Of a stretch of DNA of 64,000 nucleotides, positions 1 through 11,965 are shown in pieces. The number at the start of each line of letters is the position of its first letter. Position 1 is the stretch's first letter. The translations under genes and the position numbers were made by a program. Origin of the DNA: Tenodera sinensis (taxonomy: Eukaryota; Arthropoda; Insecta; Mantodea; Mantidae); the NCBI GenBank assembly GCA_030765045.1, contig CM060963.1, positions 72,999,117 through 73,063,116 of the forward strand, read 5' to 3'. The notes under the pieces were generated by a model. The model saw nothing but the letters and a program-made list of their open reading frames with translations, was not told the DNA's origin and made no database searches.

Positions 1-559
1 AATTATGTAACTTTATAAGCAAGTCTTATTACTAACATTATTCTCATGCTCAAATGTAATATTACACGAGTAAAATAATGTGCATTCAAGACGAACACTA
101 GTACGGCATCAGTCGTCTAGCAATTAGAAACGTTGTTACCTTGGCTTTACTTTGTTTACCTCCTCCACCTAAAGGAAAGGGTTTTTCAGTTACGTGCTTC
201 ACAGTAAGGCACCAGCTGAACCTCTCGCACAGATAACCATATCCTGATAAGATCTTTAAAAGCAGTTAAAAACCTAAATGCAAAATACATCGTGACGCTT
301 TAATAAACCAAATTAGTTAAAATAGCAATTTCCAATGCATCTAATACTCGGTGATACAGAAGTTAATGGACCAGCATTACATTTTGATAAATAACTAAAC
401 GATAAGAAACTAACCTTAATGCTATTTACTTATTAACATCCAAAAACTCGGTTTTTTTCCGAGTGCTTTGGCCCTTCTCATATTCTCGGAAATAAAAAGT
501 ATAGTGCATGTCAAAGCTTTAAAATATTAATCACCAAGCGGCGGATCAGCATCATCAGT
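1..559. other. unassigned AT-rich sequence
   Basis: No reading frame, RNA gene or recognisable repeat was found in this stretch. Confidence 0.5.
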
Positions 560-1110
560 TTTTGTTAGGCAGACTTACCTTGCACTATAGATTTTTATAT
601 TGAAGGAGAAAAGGTGAGTTCAGATGTAAACAACGGGCGAGTGCCTGCAGTGCTCCTACAGGTTTGTTCAAAACAATGGGTGTACTACGCAGTACACGGC
701 GGCTGTTAATGTTTTATTTAATTATAGAATAATACATTTTACATATACGTAAAGTATAGTCTGTTCATTGCAGTGGACAATAATATACATGCCTGAACGT
801 TCTCCGTCTCTCACTTAAAGAAAGGCTATATCGTAAGAAACTCCTTTCGACATCGCAAGATGCAATGGTTGCACTATATTACTGTCTGATATATTTATTA
901 CATCTTTTGAGTGGAGGGCTTGGTTACTTTTTGCAACAAAACATCTCGTACAGTAATCATTGTTGTAATTCTAACATATTCTGGAGTTTATCGTTCATAT
1001 TTTCCTAACTTCTTCGGCTTTGATTCCCTTAATTTTTATATGTGCTTCCACTGTGTATACAGATGGAAGGGAAGCCATTACGTTTCTTCTAATATGTGCT
1101 TCATAGAGGC
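560..1110. repeat. diverged local duplicate, copy A block 1
   Basis: This block aligns by eye with 6545-6890. Both contain ggtgagttcagatgtaaac, the same order of short matches (ctctcacttaaa, cagtctgatatattt-like, catctcgtacag) and similar spacing. A 71-codon frame inside it is not preserved in the other copy, so it is not treated as coding. It could be an old segmental duplication or two copies of an unnamed interspersed repeat. Confidence 0.65.
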
Positions 1111-1477
1111 ATTAAAAACAAAATAGTCTAATGGTATTTTGTTCCTTGATCAACCGATTTCGAAAAAATACATTTTTTTATCCAAATTGGATGTGTATTG
1201 CCAAAAAAATCCATGAAGATAAGTTTGTTTCTTATAAGATGCGCAGAGTAACTTACTTTTGACATGGCTTCGGTAGTAATTATGGGACATCACACAGGGT
1301 TTCGAAATAATTAATCACTTAAAAATTGAAGGAATATTGCGAACAGCTCTTTCAGACGTAAAGTAAGTCGACAACTTCCGTTGAGGTTGATCAGGGAATT
1401 GAGTTGGTTTGTAGATGTAAACAGGTCGGGCGTTTTCGCTTTCATGTAATGTTTTGGGAGTATTTGGTTAAGTATTT

Positions 1478-1630
1478 TGTTGTTTAACGACACTGTAAAT
1501 TGCTAGGATCACATCAGCGTCGCCGGTGCGCCGAAATTTTGTCCCGCGGGAGTTCTTTTACATGCCAGTAAATCTACCGACATGGAGCTGTCTTTTTATG
1601 CACACTTTAAAACCATCGATCTGGGCCGGG
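1478..1630 (-). mobile_element. tRNA-derived SINE-B, 5'-truncated
   Basis: Read on the minus strand this matches the body of the full-length SINE at 37538-37760: an end of the tRNA-like part, then cgacagctccatgtcagtag-like body, a gggacaaaattYcggc core and a tail ending in gtcgttaaacaacaaa. The tRNA-like promoter is missing, so it is a dead 5'-truncated copy. It sits between the two blocks of duplicate A and is absent from duplicate B at 6.5-7.25 kb, so it arrived after the duplication. Confidence 0.8.
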
Positions 1631-1899
1631 AAATGTTTGGGAGTTAACGCTTATGATTGGCTTACACCCGCACAATAAAGACGGAAGGGCAAGGCAGTTT
1701 ATGTTCTCGAGACGGCGTTTGTTTATGTACTGAGCTAGGGAAAATGTCACCCACACAATTCGGCTAGTTTTCGACAAAACTAAAATATCTTCGGAATATT
1801 TAGGGACAAAAAGCAAAATACAAAATGTGTTCCAAATACTGAGAGCTATCACTGGTTTAAATTATTGTAATGACTTCCCTTCCACCCGGTGTAATTTTT

Positions 1900-2330
1900 G
1901 CCATGTATAATTCAGATGTTTCTAAGGAGGTAATAGCATCGGATAAGCAACAAAGGTTATTCTTTATGAAACTTAAAGGAAAGACCTCTTGTCCATTTTT
2001 ACTTAAATTAGTTGACTGTTTATGAACCATTTTGATGGTCCATTTTTTAATTTATTTATTTTAATGTTGTTATTTATATTATACATTTTTAAGTTTAAAT
2101 ATAATTTCATTTCTTCGAAGGAAGTTTAATGCCAGCTTTCGTTCAAAAGGTCCACTAAAATGAGGGATTTCGCAATTTGAATTGTATATGACTCCTTGGA
2201 ATCTAAAGCAATGTTCACGTCACGGTATATTTGGAATATTTGTATACAGGGGACACGCACCAAGACAGTATGCTCCCTGCATCAGTAACTTCAGCAAGGT
2301 GGATCACTCTAATCCACCCTCTATTAATCA
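1900..2330. repeat. diverged local duplicate, copy A block 2
   Basis: This matches 6985-7255 in the same orientation and order. Shared words include ggataagcaacaaa/gaataagcaacaaa, ttctttatgaaa, ttgaattgtatatga-type, caagacagtatg and ctctaatccaccctc. Together with 560-1110 it extends the duplication to about 1.8 kb in this copy, against about 0.7 kb in the other. Sequence between 1111 and 1899 other than the SINE has no partner there. Confidence 0.6.
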
Positions 2331-3510
2331 CGTTTTGTTATGGTAATGGGAAATGCTCCTTGCACTCCATAATTTATTGCATTGCTCCCAAACTTTTAAC
2401 CTTATATAAGCATAAAACGGTTATGCAGGTATTTTTAAGTTTAATTAGCTTAAGAGAAAAAACATTGTATATCTACGTGTTATTGAATTTATAAACTTTT
2501 TCATTGTGAGTTATGAAAATAAAATATTTTAAACTGAACTATTTAGTATACTTTAACTAATGCATGCGTATGTTTAAATTGGCAATTCCTGAAGTTTTCT
2601 TAACATTTTTAGGCTATCAACTTAAAATCTGTGGAACATTTTGAATAGTGAAAAATTCCTACAAAACGTTGGAATTTAATGTCCAACGCGGTGCCTTATC
2701 TTAATGGCCCATGGCCAGTGAAGTAATCATTTGTGGTTTAAAATGATTCATATTGAAAACTATTGTGTAGCATTAAATGTAAAACACAAAAATTGGACAT
2801 TTTCACATTTATGTCAAAATTTCACAGATTTGTTGCCTTAAAAAATTAAAGGAATCTGTTAGTGGTTTTTAAAGGCACTCAGAAACGAGGGACATGTGTC
2901 AAAGTGATTATATTGGAATTATTTCTATTATCACCAGTCATAAAGAGGAGTTATTACTAAACTCTTTATACACAATAATGATATGTACTTGAACGAATGC
3001 ATTTGCTAATTAAGCCACTAGTTTGTTCCCTCCATGCTTCAGGTTCACTAGCAGAGAAAGCGATTTTTCCCCCTCATGTGTAGTTCGTTATCGAAGTTCA
3101 CCCAGAGAGCAACTTTTGCTAGTAGTAAAGCATCCCTAGGGCCCAACTTTTGAACCGGATGGTGCCTAAAGTTATCGAGAGCCGAACCGTTCTAATTTCT
3201 ATGACCATGGGCTCACTTTAAAGAGGTTGGCCATTCTCTGATGAGGATGGGGCTGCTCATGAGAGTTGCTAATTTCCAGTGATATATCACACTTCCCAGT
3301 GTGAAGAGCAAAACATTTCAATAGCGCTGGTAATTTTTAGGATAATAAGAATAATTGTTGCTGGTTTTCTTGTTTTTGCTTTGCGGATCCCATTGAGATC
3401 CCATTGAGATCCTGGAATATCGCATTATTACAATCACCATCACGAATAAATAATGTATCGCTGATATATGATCTATTGGGGGTATATAATGCATATATTG
3501 TGCATTATAT
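2331..3510. other. unassigned sequence
   Basis: No supported gene was found. Short frames here lack codon structure and family resemblance. A short direct repeat (cccattgagat twice at about 3389-3412) is the only local structure noted. Confidence 0.4.
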
Positions 3511-3702
3511 TGTGGCGCCGGCCATGGCAACACGTCAAAGGCGTTCGAGATGAAGCTATCCCACATCACTGCTTGTGAATAGGTGACTGACAACAAACAG
3601 CGCGCCAGAACAAAGGGGTTTCCAGAACTTTCGCGAGGCTTCGACTACCGGCTTATTTGTAACAACTTCGAAAAAAAAGGTTAATTTCTAGAACGATCAG
3701 TG

Positions 3703-3726
3703 CTACGTCATTCTCATATATAAAAG
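3703..3726 (+). promoter_or_regulatory. Pol II core promoter of LTR copy 1
   Basis: A CRE-like tacgtca is followed 8 nt later by catatataaaagg. The same pair recurs in the related repeats at 32822-32845 and 49850-49873, which supports it as a conserved LTR promoter and not chance AT richness. Confidence 0.5.
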
Positions 3727-3966
3727 GAGGTGGGATGACGAGAGAAGCGAATATTTGTTGAGAGGAGTAGTTAATTGTTAGTTGGTGAACAGAACGTCTG
3801 TTAGCAGTGCGTGTGTGTGCACGGTCGTCGTCGTCATTATGAGACTGTATGTGTCGATAGAGACGGTTGGAACACTGATAAGTCGCGTCGAAATCTTAAA
3901 GGGAAGCAGTTTTAGTGAGTATAGAGTGATTGTCAAAGCCAACTGTTTGTGAAACGAAGAGAGAGT

Positions 3967-3969
<3 letters not shown>

Positions 3970-3997
<28 letters not shown>
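3970..3997. repeat. (GA)n microsatellite
   Basis: Fourteen GA dinucleotides lie inside the transcribed part of LTR copy 1. They are absent at the same place in the other four copies, so this is a copy-specific expansion. Confidence 0.95.
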
Positions 3998-4176
3998 TAA
4001 AAATGAGAAACGCGTGTGTCAAGGTTACGAGAAGACAGAACAGATGTGAGTTGTAAGATTACGAAGAACTGTGAATTGTGTTATGATGGTAAAACATAAC
4101 TGTGTTAAGTGCTTCAGTTTCAGAAGAAAAATAACGTGACAGAAAAAGAATTGGACTTTGTTGTCATTTTGTAACA

Positions 4177-6221
4177 TTATGGACATATTATATACCTTTA
4201 AATCTACGAACATTTATGATACTATGATCAACGAATAAGCAAATCATGTAAGCTAATAAAATGTCGCACAGTTAAGAACTAAATAATACCTTTGTCATGT
4301 TATTCACTATTTATTAAAATATTAGGGACAGACGTGTAATCACATAAAACAATAACATATAAAGAAGTTCGTGTATATGATATAAACGCATACATTTCTA
4401 GCACTGATTTCTCATCTACGTCTATTCTTCCTACGGTTATGGAGCATGTATACCATACAGCCAAACAAAATACAAGAGCACAGAACACTCTCCTCTTACA
4501 AAGAACTCTCCACTCATTGGAAAATGAGATTTCATTCAGATTGCAAGGCTGGCTGTGTGATGTGGTGTTCTTTTCAGAAAGTAAAACACACAAAGGGTTG
4601 TTCTGGAGTGCTTTCAAGCGTTAAGTTTCGAGAGATCGGTCTTGTGCTTGGCACATGGAAGGAATGTACAAACAGAAATCGTGACATCGAACAGATCGAA
4701 AGATTAATGAACTGATGTGTGACCGAACGCACCGAGCATTAAGATCAGCAATCAAGTCTTCAACTCTCAAAAACCGTCCAAAATATCACAGTCAAAACCG
4801 TTTCAATTTCTCAATCAGCTAACATTCCAAGCTGAATGAAAGGCCAGTTTCGTATAAGTAGAGTATCATTAGTTGTGGAAAGTATCCGCATAACATCCAT
4901 AAACAAAGGTTTGGTGCTCTGTGTTTTTTTGAGAACAGACGTGTGGTTTGTCTATTTACCAAATGAAGGAGATTTTGAACCGTTCGGAAGTGCAAAAAAT
5001 GTCACAGCACACTTCATTTTGATAGAAAGTTGTGTTTGTACCAGCTTTATGAAAACTAATTTTCTATAGCATTAATTTTACTCATATTCACATTTCAAGC
5101 AATTATGTAGGTATGAATTTTAATACAGAAAATAAAAGAGAAGGGATATCTCTGCAAGAAAGTACTAACATGTTTAGTTTATGAAATAGATTTTACTGTG
5201 CGTTACTATTATCACAGAATATTATTGAGATGACATTCTTATGTCGTGAAGAAACTGTTTACTTTGAAGTCTTACTCCAGATTATTTGACTACTGTTATC
5301 TCTGTGCAAAAACAAGGTATACCAATTTCATTTCGATATAGAGTCTGAACAGAGTGCAACGATGTAAATACAACTATTACCGGTCTTAATTTCAAATGTA
5401 GAGTATATTGTTGCAACACGTGTTGACAAGGTAACTTTACAGAATAAAGGCATAGCATTTTCTGCTATGCCTGCACAGAATCCTAATTGACTTAAGAACT
5501 TTTAATTGCAATTAAAATAACACATTAATCCAAAATTATTGGTACGAAGTTCAATAAAACATAATTTTATTTGAATGAAGATATTTCACTTCAAGCTAAG
5601 TAATTTTTGATCTATATTGGATTTAAGCATATAATTGTATCTTTCAAGCGAAAGTACGTCTCACTAGTGCTCAGATTTTGCTACATAAAAATTTGAAATT
5701 TCTATCACTGTGCACCAGAGCTGTTTATGTAAATGCAATAAATTAGTCCTTTGTTTTTAAACACACCTCATGTTGGCCACTAAAATAATCAGTGCGTGAA
5801 ATATGCTATGTACACTGGCTTCGCTTTCAGAAACGTTCTACTATAAATATTTATTTTAATTAAACGTGATTTATACAAAACATGTTAAAATACATAGAGG
5901 TGGACAATGAACAGGAGTGTTATTTGCATTTTATGTTTCACCCTCAGCTGCACCTATTTTGAAATACCAAATGATAGTCCTATTTTATGTTATTAAACTA
6001 TTTAAAAGAATATCTCTGCAATTGTTTGTCACATTATTCACTGATTCTCATATTTTTAGTTTATTGTAATTGCTTGACAACCTGGAGGTATTTGATCTGA
6101 GACAAATAAAGAATAAATAGATGATTGGTGGTGGTAATTTTATATAAATATATCACTAAATTTCCTAAACTAAATGAACAAACTTAGCTTCAATGGTTGA
6201 TCAATATATCCCCCTAAACTA
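4177..6221. other. unassigned sequence
   Basis: Opposed short frames at 4300-4715 overlap on both strands and match no family I recognise. A small perfect hairpin (gcatagca...tgctatgc) lies near 5451-5469. Nothing else is supported. Confidence 0.4.
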
Positions 6222-6480
6222 AACCTCTAGCGCAACAGCCCATGAAAGGCAAAGTCTTGCCACCCAGCCGCTGCGTCCCCCACCTCTGCTCACTACAGGC
6301 GTCATTGGTCGGGTGCAGTACTGGAGTGTGAGACGTGGTCAGCGCCCCGAGCCCTCCCGCCCAGTTGTACGGCCCTCTCGACCTGGGGTAACACTACTTT
6401 TCCATCAAGTAGCTTTTCAATTGGTCCCTCCGGGACCTAACGAGGGTGAGTGCACCCCGTGCCAGCCTCCCAGAGGGGCT
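6222..6480 (-). mobile_element. tRNA-derived SINE-A, 5' (tRNA) end missing
   Basis: This shares with 17083-17410, 35824-36004 and 61293-61641 the ordered words caacagcccatgaa, cagccgctgcgtccccc, acctctg, ggcgtcatt, gcagtactgga and acctaacgaggRtgagtgca. In the fuller copies the tRNA-like head is at the right-hand end on the minus strand, and here that head is lost. GC content is much higher than in the flanks. Confidence 0.75.
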
Positions 6481-6544
6481 GCTTGGTCGACGGGTCGTTC
6501 ATCTCTAATGGAAGGATTAACCTTACCGGTATTTGAGAAGTTAC

Positions 6545-7255
6545 CTTACTTTGTACTAGACTGTTTATGTTGAAGAAGAGAGGGTGAGTTCAGATGTAAA
6601 CAGAAGGCATACCTGCGATGCTCGTCCAGGTTATATCAAAATAATAGTTACTATGATGATTTTATTTCGTTATAAAACACTGCCTTTTAGATATATGTAA
6701 AGTGAATCCTACATAATCTATTCATTGCAGACTGTCGAGGTCTCTCACTTAAACAACAGTTGTATTGTAAGAAAGTCCTTCCGACGTCCCAATAGGTCTG
6801 TCCCCACTGTCACAGTCTGATATATTTCTCATATCCTTTGATCTTGAGGATTTGGTTAATTTTTTGCAGCAAGGCATCTCGTACAGCACACATTAATGGG
6901 GAGGAAAAAAAAAACAAAAAACAATAACAGTGTTTTATTTTAACACATTCTTAATTTTTACAAGTACTTCTTCCACTATGCTTATAGCCTGTCTGAGCAT
7001 TGTGACTCCGAGTTTCTAAGAAGCTTATGCTATTGAATAAGCAACAAAAACTATTCTTTATGAAATTTAAACTACTTAAAAGGGCCACTGAAATATTAGA
7101 TTTTGCAATTAGAATTGTATATGATTCTTTGAAATCTAAGGCGTTGTTCACTTTCACGGTATATCTGTTTAGCATAGTCTGAACCCAGGGCACACATGGC
7201 AAGACAGTATGTCCCCTAAATCTGTAACTTGGAATCACGGACCAGGTGACTCTAA
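6545..7255. repeat. diverged local duplicate, copy B
   Basis: This is the partner of 560-1110 and 1900-2330 in the same orientation, with the intervening segment shorter here. It ends close to the start of a SINE-E-like tail. The duplicates are several kilobases apart and differ by many substitutions and indels, so the duplication is old. Confidence 0.6.
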
Positions 7256-7377
7256 TCCACCCTCAATACAGCACCCCTCTAGACAGCTCCAGCAGTGGGG
7301 CGGATGTTTGGGACTACCACGCGGCTCTGTGACCTGTTTGCCTCCTGCGGCTTCTTCTAGGTGTTACCCACAATATA

Positions 7378-8220
7378 CGTGGGCTGGAAAGAAATAAGTA
7401 GCAACACTGTTTTATTTTCGCGCAGTTAGATCTTCGGTTGGCAACGCATATAAAGGGTTGATGGAGCTACACAACTCAGGTGGCGCCGTTAGTGTAAATG
7501 CTGCAGTGATAGGAATGACGTGTGTTGAATGTATGTAGTCAAATCACCCACTCTAAGGGGTTTGTTTAGCAAGTTCGAAATGGATAAAGATAAGAATATG
7601 CCACGGTATGTCACTCTGGGCTACGTGAAGCATGCGGAAAAAAGACTATGCCGCATCGGAGTGTGGCACATTGGCTTGCAGCTTTCCGTGCAGACGTGAT
7701 AGTGTGCATCAGGAACCAAGTGGAGGTCAACATGAGATCAAAAACAGCGTCATTAAATTGATTCAATTTTCGTTACATGTGGACATCTTCTGGAACACGA
7801 TCTTCATTCAGTACTGCCACGACCTATGTCCACCACGATCCGACTTCCGAGACAGGAATTCACCCTATTTTTTGCAGGACAATGCCACTGTCACAACGCA
7901 CTAGATGTGCAGAACCTTGCGCGATAGGGGTGGGAGCTTCTGGAGCACCCACCCTATTCATGAAGCACGAGCCCGTGTAACTTATCTGTTCCCTAAGATG
8001 AAAGAACCTCCAGAGAGGCCATACTTTGAGCTATAGGGCGCTCTCTTGCAGACATCAGAAAGAGGGCACCACTGCTGGTATCCTGCGACTTCCCCATATT
8101 TGGCAACGGATACAACAGGTGACAGGGGATTACGTTGAAGGTCTGTAGAAGTGTCATGATTGCACAATAAATAGTTCACACAAGATTTCTATATTGCTAC
8201 TTATTTCTTTCCAACCCTTC
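7378..8220 (+). mobile_element. dead mariner/Tc1-like transposon
   Basis: The 843-bp element is flanked by TA on both sides (7376-7377 and 8221-8222). Its terminal inverted repeats are gggctggaaagaaataag at the left (7381-7398) and the complement of ttatttctttccaaccc at the right (8201-8217), continuing inward through gtagcaa/ttgctac. Between them is a decayed transposase. The element interrupts a SINE-E-like sequence, whose two halves rejoin at the TA. Confidence 0.85.
7580..8148 (+). pseudogene. mariner-like transposase remnant
   Basis: The reading frame is broken by several frameshifts and stops. Recognisable pieces in order are FLQDNA followed by a His-containing stretch (the second catalytic Asp block of mariner-type DDE/D transposases, about 7866-7910), YLFPKMKEP (about 7981-8010), and the C-terminal WQRIQQVTGDYVEGL followed by TAG at 8146-8148. 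Functional relatives run about 340 codons, so the N-terminal DNA-binding half is poorly preserved or shortened. It would have cut and pasted the flanking element in the nucleus, but it cannot do so now. I assign it to the mariner/Tc1 superfamily from the motif order, and the subfamily is not determined. Confidence 0.8.
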
Positions 8221-8300
8221 TACCTATGTATGTCGCAGTGCGCGAGGTATCCCCCTTAGTTGCAGAAGGAAAGGTCCAGGGAATTATTTTTTTTATTTTT

Positions 8301-8742
8301 TTAAATAATTCCAGGGAAAATAACTAGGTCACTAACGTCTATTTGGCATAGCATCAAACACTTGTCCCACAACTGTATAGAGCATTAATTCAATGTTTCA
8401 AAAATGTTCAACTTTCGATTAAATCAATAGATGACATCAGTCTAGCAGAAACGAGGTCACATGAACCACAGAACATTCACACCATCACATGTGACATTAA
8501 ATAAGCAAACTGATCAATGGTCTCTGTAGTTTTAATCGCTTTAGCTTTAATCAAACTTAACAATAATCCTAGCTGGCAGGCGGCCATAGAAAACAAAATA
8601 CACAAGCACAAATGAATTATCTGTGTATGCATCAGAGCGTACTTCCAAATTTAACTATCATAGCATAGGAATATCGTCCAAACTTTAGAATGGGGACTTG
8701 TTTGAGGAATTGAAACCTTAAACGGAAGTTAGTTTTTTAATT
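8301..8742. other. unassigned sequence
   Basis: It contains a T/A homopolymer-rich patch at about 8287-8306 at the end of the SINE tail. Nothing else is recognised. Confidence 0.4.
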
Positions 8743-8757
8743 AATTAATACGCTTTT

Positions 8758-9355
8758 AAGAGGTAGAACTGGAACTTAAAAATTCAATGCCACAACTGGG
8801 ATTTGAACCACAGACCTTCCGCTTGCCGCGCGGACGCTCTAACCACTGAGCTATTGTGACAAACTGCCAGAATGGCATTAAATTCTCAAGCCAGTTCGTA
8901 TTTCTCCTGGTAAACCACAAAGGCAGTCTCACATCAGAGACAATTACCCCAATGGTGACTTACTATTGCAAGTACTTTATATCCCAGAATTAAATAACCT
9001 TCACATGTTCTCAAGCCAGTTCGTATTTCTCTGATGTGAGACTGCCTTTATGGTTTACCAGGAGAAATACGAACTGGCTTAGCGGAAGGTCTGTGGTTCA
9101 AATCCCAGTTGTGGCATTGAATTTTTAAGTTCCAGTTCTACCTCTTAAAACTTTGCCCACACACGGCTTGTGTGTTTAAAAACACCAACAGTAAGTTTGT
9201 TGGCATAAATAAATAATAATTAGCGGAAGGTCTGTGGTTCAAATCCCAGTTGTGGCATTGAATTTTTAAGTTCCAGTTCTACCTCTTAAAACTTTGCCCA
9301 CACACGGCTTGTGTGTTTAAAAACACCAACAGTAAGTTTGTTGGCATAAATGAAC
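8758..9355. mobile_element. fold-back (inverted-dimer) tRNA SINE-C, copy 1
   Basis: It is flanked by a perfect 15-bp target-site duplication, aattaatacgctttt, at 8743-8757 and 9356-9370. The left half is a tRNA-derived SINE on the minus strand (B box complement ggatttgaaccaca-like at about 8799-8812, A box complement ctgagctattgtgac). The right half is the same SINE on the plus strand (ggttcaaatcccagtt). They meet across a central spacer with catcagag/ctctgatgtgag inverted. In this copy the A-box part of the right half is deleted, and its last 141 bp are repeated in tandem (about 9081-9221 and 9222-9351). Confidence 0.85.
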
Positions 9356-9370
9356 AATTAATACGCTTTT

Positions 9371-10811
9371 GCTAAACTTAATTACTTTTAAGTTAATAGC
9401 AATTTACCGAGCGAGAGGATGACCTAAAAACTTCTAGGTAACATAGGAAACCTTAGAACCACTGTCAATGTCTGTATCGTTAGTCTGTATCTAGCTGCGC
9501 GGTGTCTCCTCTCATATCCTCCTTCTGGGGCTGCCCCTTTGGGGTCATAGGACAATAATCCCGGATTCAATGGCGCGTATCTTCCGTATCTTTCCTGTTC
9601 CTATTCTCCTATTCCTAAATGCAATTTTGGGTCAGGTTTTAGAACGAAAGCTGTGTAGTAGATATATTGCTTTCTTTCTTAGAATTCATCTCATAGAAAT
9701 ATTAATTCGGTGTGCTACTATCTTGCCTAAAATACTCAAGAAATTAATACGCATTTCCAAAAATATAGATGTATAGAATAATGAATGAAATAAGGAATTT
9801 TACATTTGAGCATTTATGGACTGGGAGTTGTAGAGACAGATTTATTAACATCACTAATGTAAAAAGTGTGCAATTAGCATGATGGGCTTATATTATATAT
9901 TGAAGTTATGCAATTATATGCTTCTTAGATCAACTTAAAGGAGTTTTTTTTTTATTATTTTTTTTTTAATTTTTTTTTTTTAACTAACAGTTCTCTTTGT
10001 GCCGTATGATACTTTAAAATGTATCCTGACAAAATGAGATTGTGTGGTTAAATTTACTCTAACAGCTGAACTTAGTTTGAACAGTCACCAGAGAGAATCA
10101 TGTGTGATAGTAGAAGACTAAAGAGAAGATAAGTGAAGGAAAATATGTATACTACTCGTGATCACAGAAACCACAGTTTATATTCATTTCTCTAAATCAC
10201 CATTGCTACAAATCACATACTCCAGTGATGCCTTCCTGTTAACTATGACAGAGGGATAAATATAAAGTGATTATACGTTTATTTCTTGAACCTATAGTTA
10301 AATGTAAAACAATTTAGGTTGTCGAATATTCGTGTCAATATAGTTCAAATACAAAATCATTAAGGCACTTTTTTGGACTATGCGATAGGGGTAAACGAGG
10401 CTCAAATATTTCAATACATTTATTATTTATGTATTAAGAAATTAATTTTATGGAAAGTTTATAAAGATAACTCAATACTTTGTAACAACATAATGTGTGA
10501 AGGAGAGGAATAACACGAACTTTTTCTCATAATAGATCTGATACAATGTGTATTCAGCTTTCCAAGATCCTAGGGTAGAGGTAGGTAAAAGCGGATTCAT
10601 GACTCCGTGTGACTCCCGAAACTTTTGCCGTGTAACTATGCAACCCCCTTCTTTAGTGGATTTCAGGAGTCCAAAGGTCCTTTTGCGACCGGTATCAGTG
10701 GAGCAATTATGACTAAATCAACACTGTCTACCTCCTTTATAACAAGACATTAAATGATTTTCTTCGAATCAACATTGAAAGCCTTATTGTAGATATCATA
10801 ACGCATTCAAG
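9371..10811. other. unassigned sequence
   Basis: It contains a T-rich patch at about 9945-9980 and a 68-codon frame at 9570-9776 with no recognisable domain. Nothing is supported as a gene. Confidence 0.4.
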
Positions 10812-10834
10812 AAAAAAAAAAAAAAAAAAAAAAA
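10812..10834. repeat. poly(A) tract
   Basis: Twenty-three A residues in a row. No upstream retroposon body was recognised. Confidence 0.9.
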
Positions 10835-10889
10835 GATAACTAGAAAGTGTTTTCTGATCTAAATTTTTATACACATTGTATATATTTTC

Positions 10890-10898
10890 TATTATTAC

Positions 10899-10946
<48 letters not shown>

Positions 10947-10990
10947 TACTACTACTACTATTCTTAGTACTACTATTATTATTAATTTAT
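10890..10990. repeat. (ATT)n/(ACT)n compound microsatellite
   Basis: ATT repeats pass into ACT repeats and back to ATT. The Leu-rich frame across it is a by-product of the trinucleotide repeat. Confidence 0.95.
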
Positions 10991-11965
10991 TATGATTTCA
11001 GATTTAGAACTGCTAAACTTCTAGAAGATTTACACTCTAAACATAACAAACATACCATGCCACGTTACAACTCTCTAAACAAACAAATCAAATTATGAAA
11101 TACTTATTCAGATATAAAATCACTTTGTACAGTTACAGGATAACTAGTAATATGTCCATTCTTGAAGAGTTAAAACTGAGTTTACTTCACATAGATTCTA
11201 TGATTTCAGGAATGTCTGTTAACCGTTTTACTGTAGATGTGGTCAATGTAAGAGTTAACTCATAGATCTGCGAATAAATCCAGTGATAAAACTAAGTGAA
11301 GAGATTTAGTTGGCACAGACGTATTCAAAGAACTATGTAAAGTAAAATATGTTGGTCTGAGAGAATTTGCTGCTTGTTTTACAGAAATATTTTGCTCCAC
11401 ATGTGTCTGGGAACAATTTTTTGCTCTGTTGAGTATAGCAAACACAAAACGGAGATCCTGCATTTCAGATGACCACCTCTCGGCACAATTACATTTTTCT
11501 GTTACAGATATTACATCAGAGAGAAATGTTCGGACGCTGACAGTTAATAAGCGTAATTCCTATTTCACATAATAAAAGTATGAACATCTCTTTCCTGTTT
11601 GAAACAAACACGTTAACTGTATCAATCTGCCACTGTCATGAGCAGGGAGCGGGGTTTTAGTGCGAAATCCATCAAGTTAACCGTGCACTTCAGCGGGAAG
11701 TGGAAGCGCCGGCGACCTTGCAGAGTGGAAGACAGTACAGCCCTCATGCTACCCGCCGGCTCTATACTCCGTGCTGTTAATCTTATTCGTGTGTTTACTT
11801 ACTAAAATCCAGCTCCATGCTCATGAGTCTAAGAAGTGAAGAACTAACACTCCTCCGACTAGCAGGAGTGTTATGTGGGTTGCGTACACAGTGGATTCGG
11901 TGCAGACACTTCTGTGTCCGCCCCTGTCCTAGGGCAACTATAAAGTTGTCAGTTCAAGGGCCAGA
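10991..11965. other. unassigned sequence
   Basis: Nothing recognisable. The last 300 bp are more GC-rich than the surroundings and lead directly into the minisatellite. Confidence 0.4.

Larger units (their letters stand above)
3511..4176 (+). mobile_element. solo-LTR-like repeat, copy 1
   Basis: It begins TGTGGC and ends GTAACA. It shares an ordered set of motifs with copies at 32684, 40688 (-), 49615 and 53058: a CRE-like tacgtca, a TATA box (tatataaaa, 3717-3725), a transcribed-looking G/A-rich leader, and an end resembling ttgtcattttgtaaca. Flanks are atat (left) and ttat (right), a 3/4 match to a 4-bp target duplication. No internal retrotransposon region adjoins it, so a solo LTR is the best reading. 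It is closest to the 53058 copy (shared cactgctt...gtgac stretch). Confidence 0.65.
7256..8300 (+). mobile_element. SINE-E-like tail split by a mariner insertion
   Basis: The left piece ends ttacccacaatata at 7377. The right piece begins tacctatgtatgtcgcagtg at 8221 and continues cgaggtatccccc. Joined, they match the 3' part of the complete SINE at 58829-59306 (gccacaata...gtaggtcgcagtgagcgaggtgtgcccc). The left portion upstream is only loosely similar, so its 5' boundary is uncertain. Confidence 0.5.

Noticed and set aside
8758..9355. CRISPR-like or inverted regulatory repeat
   Set aside because: The palindrome is explained by two SINE halves bounded by a target-site duplication, and the genome is eukaryotic.
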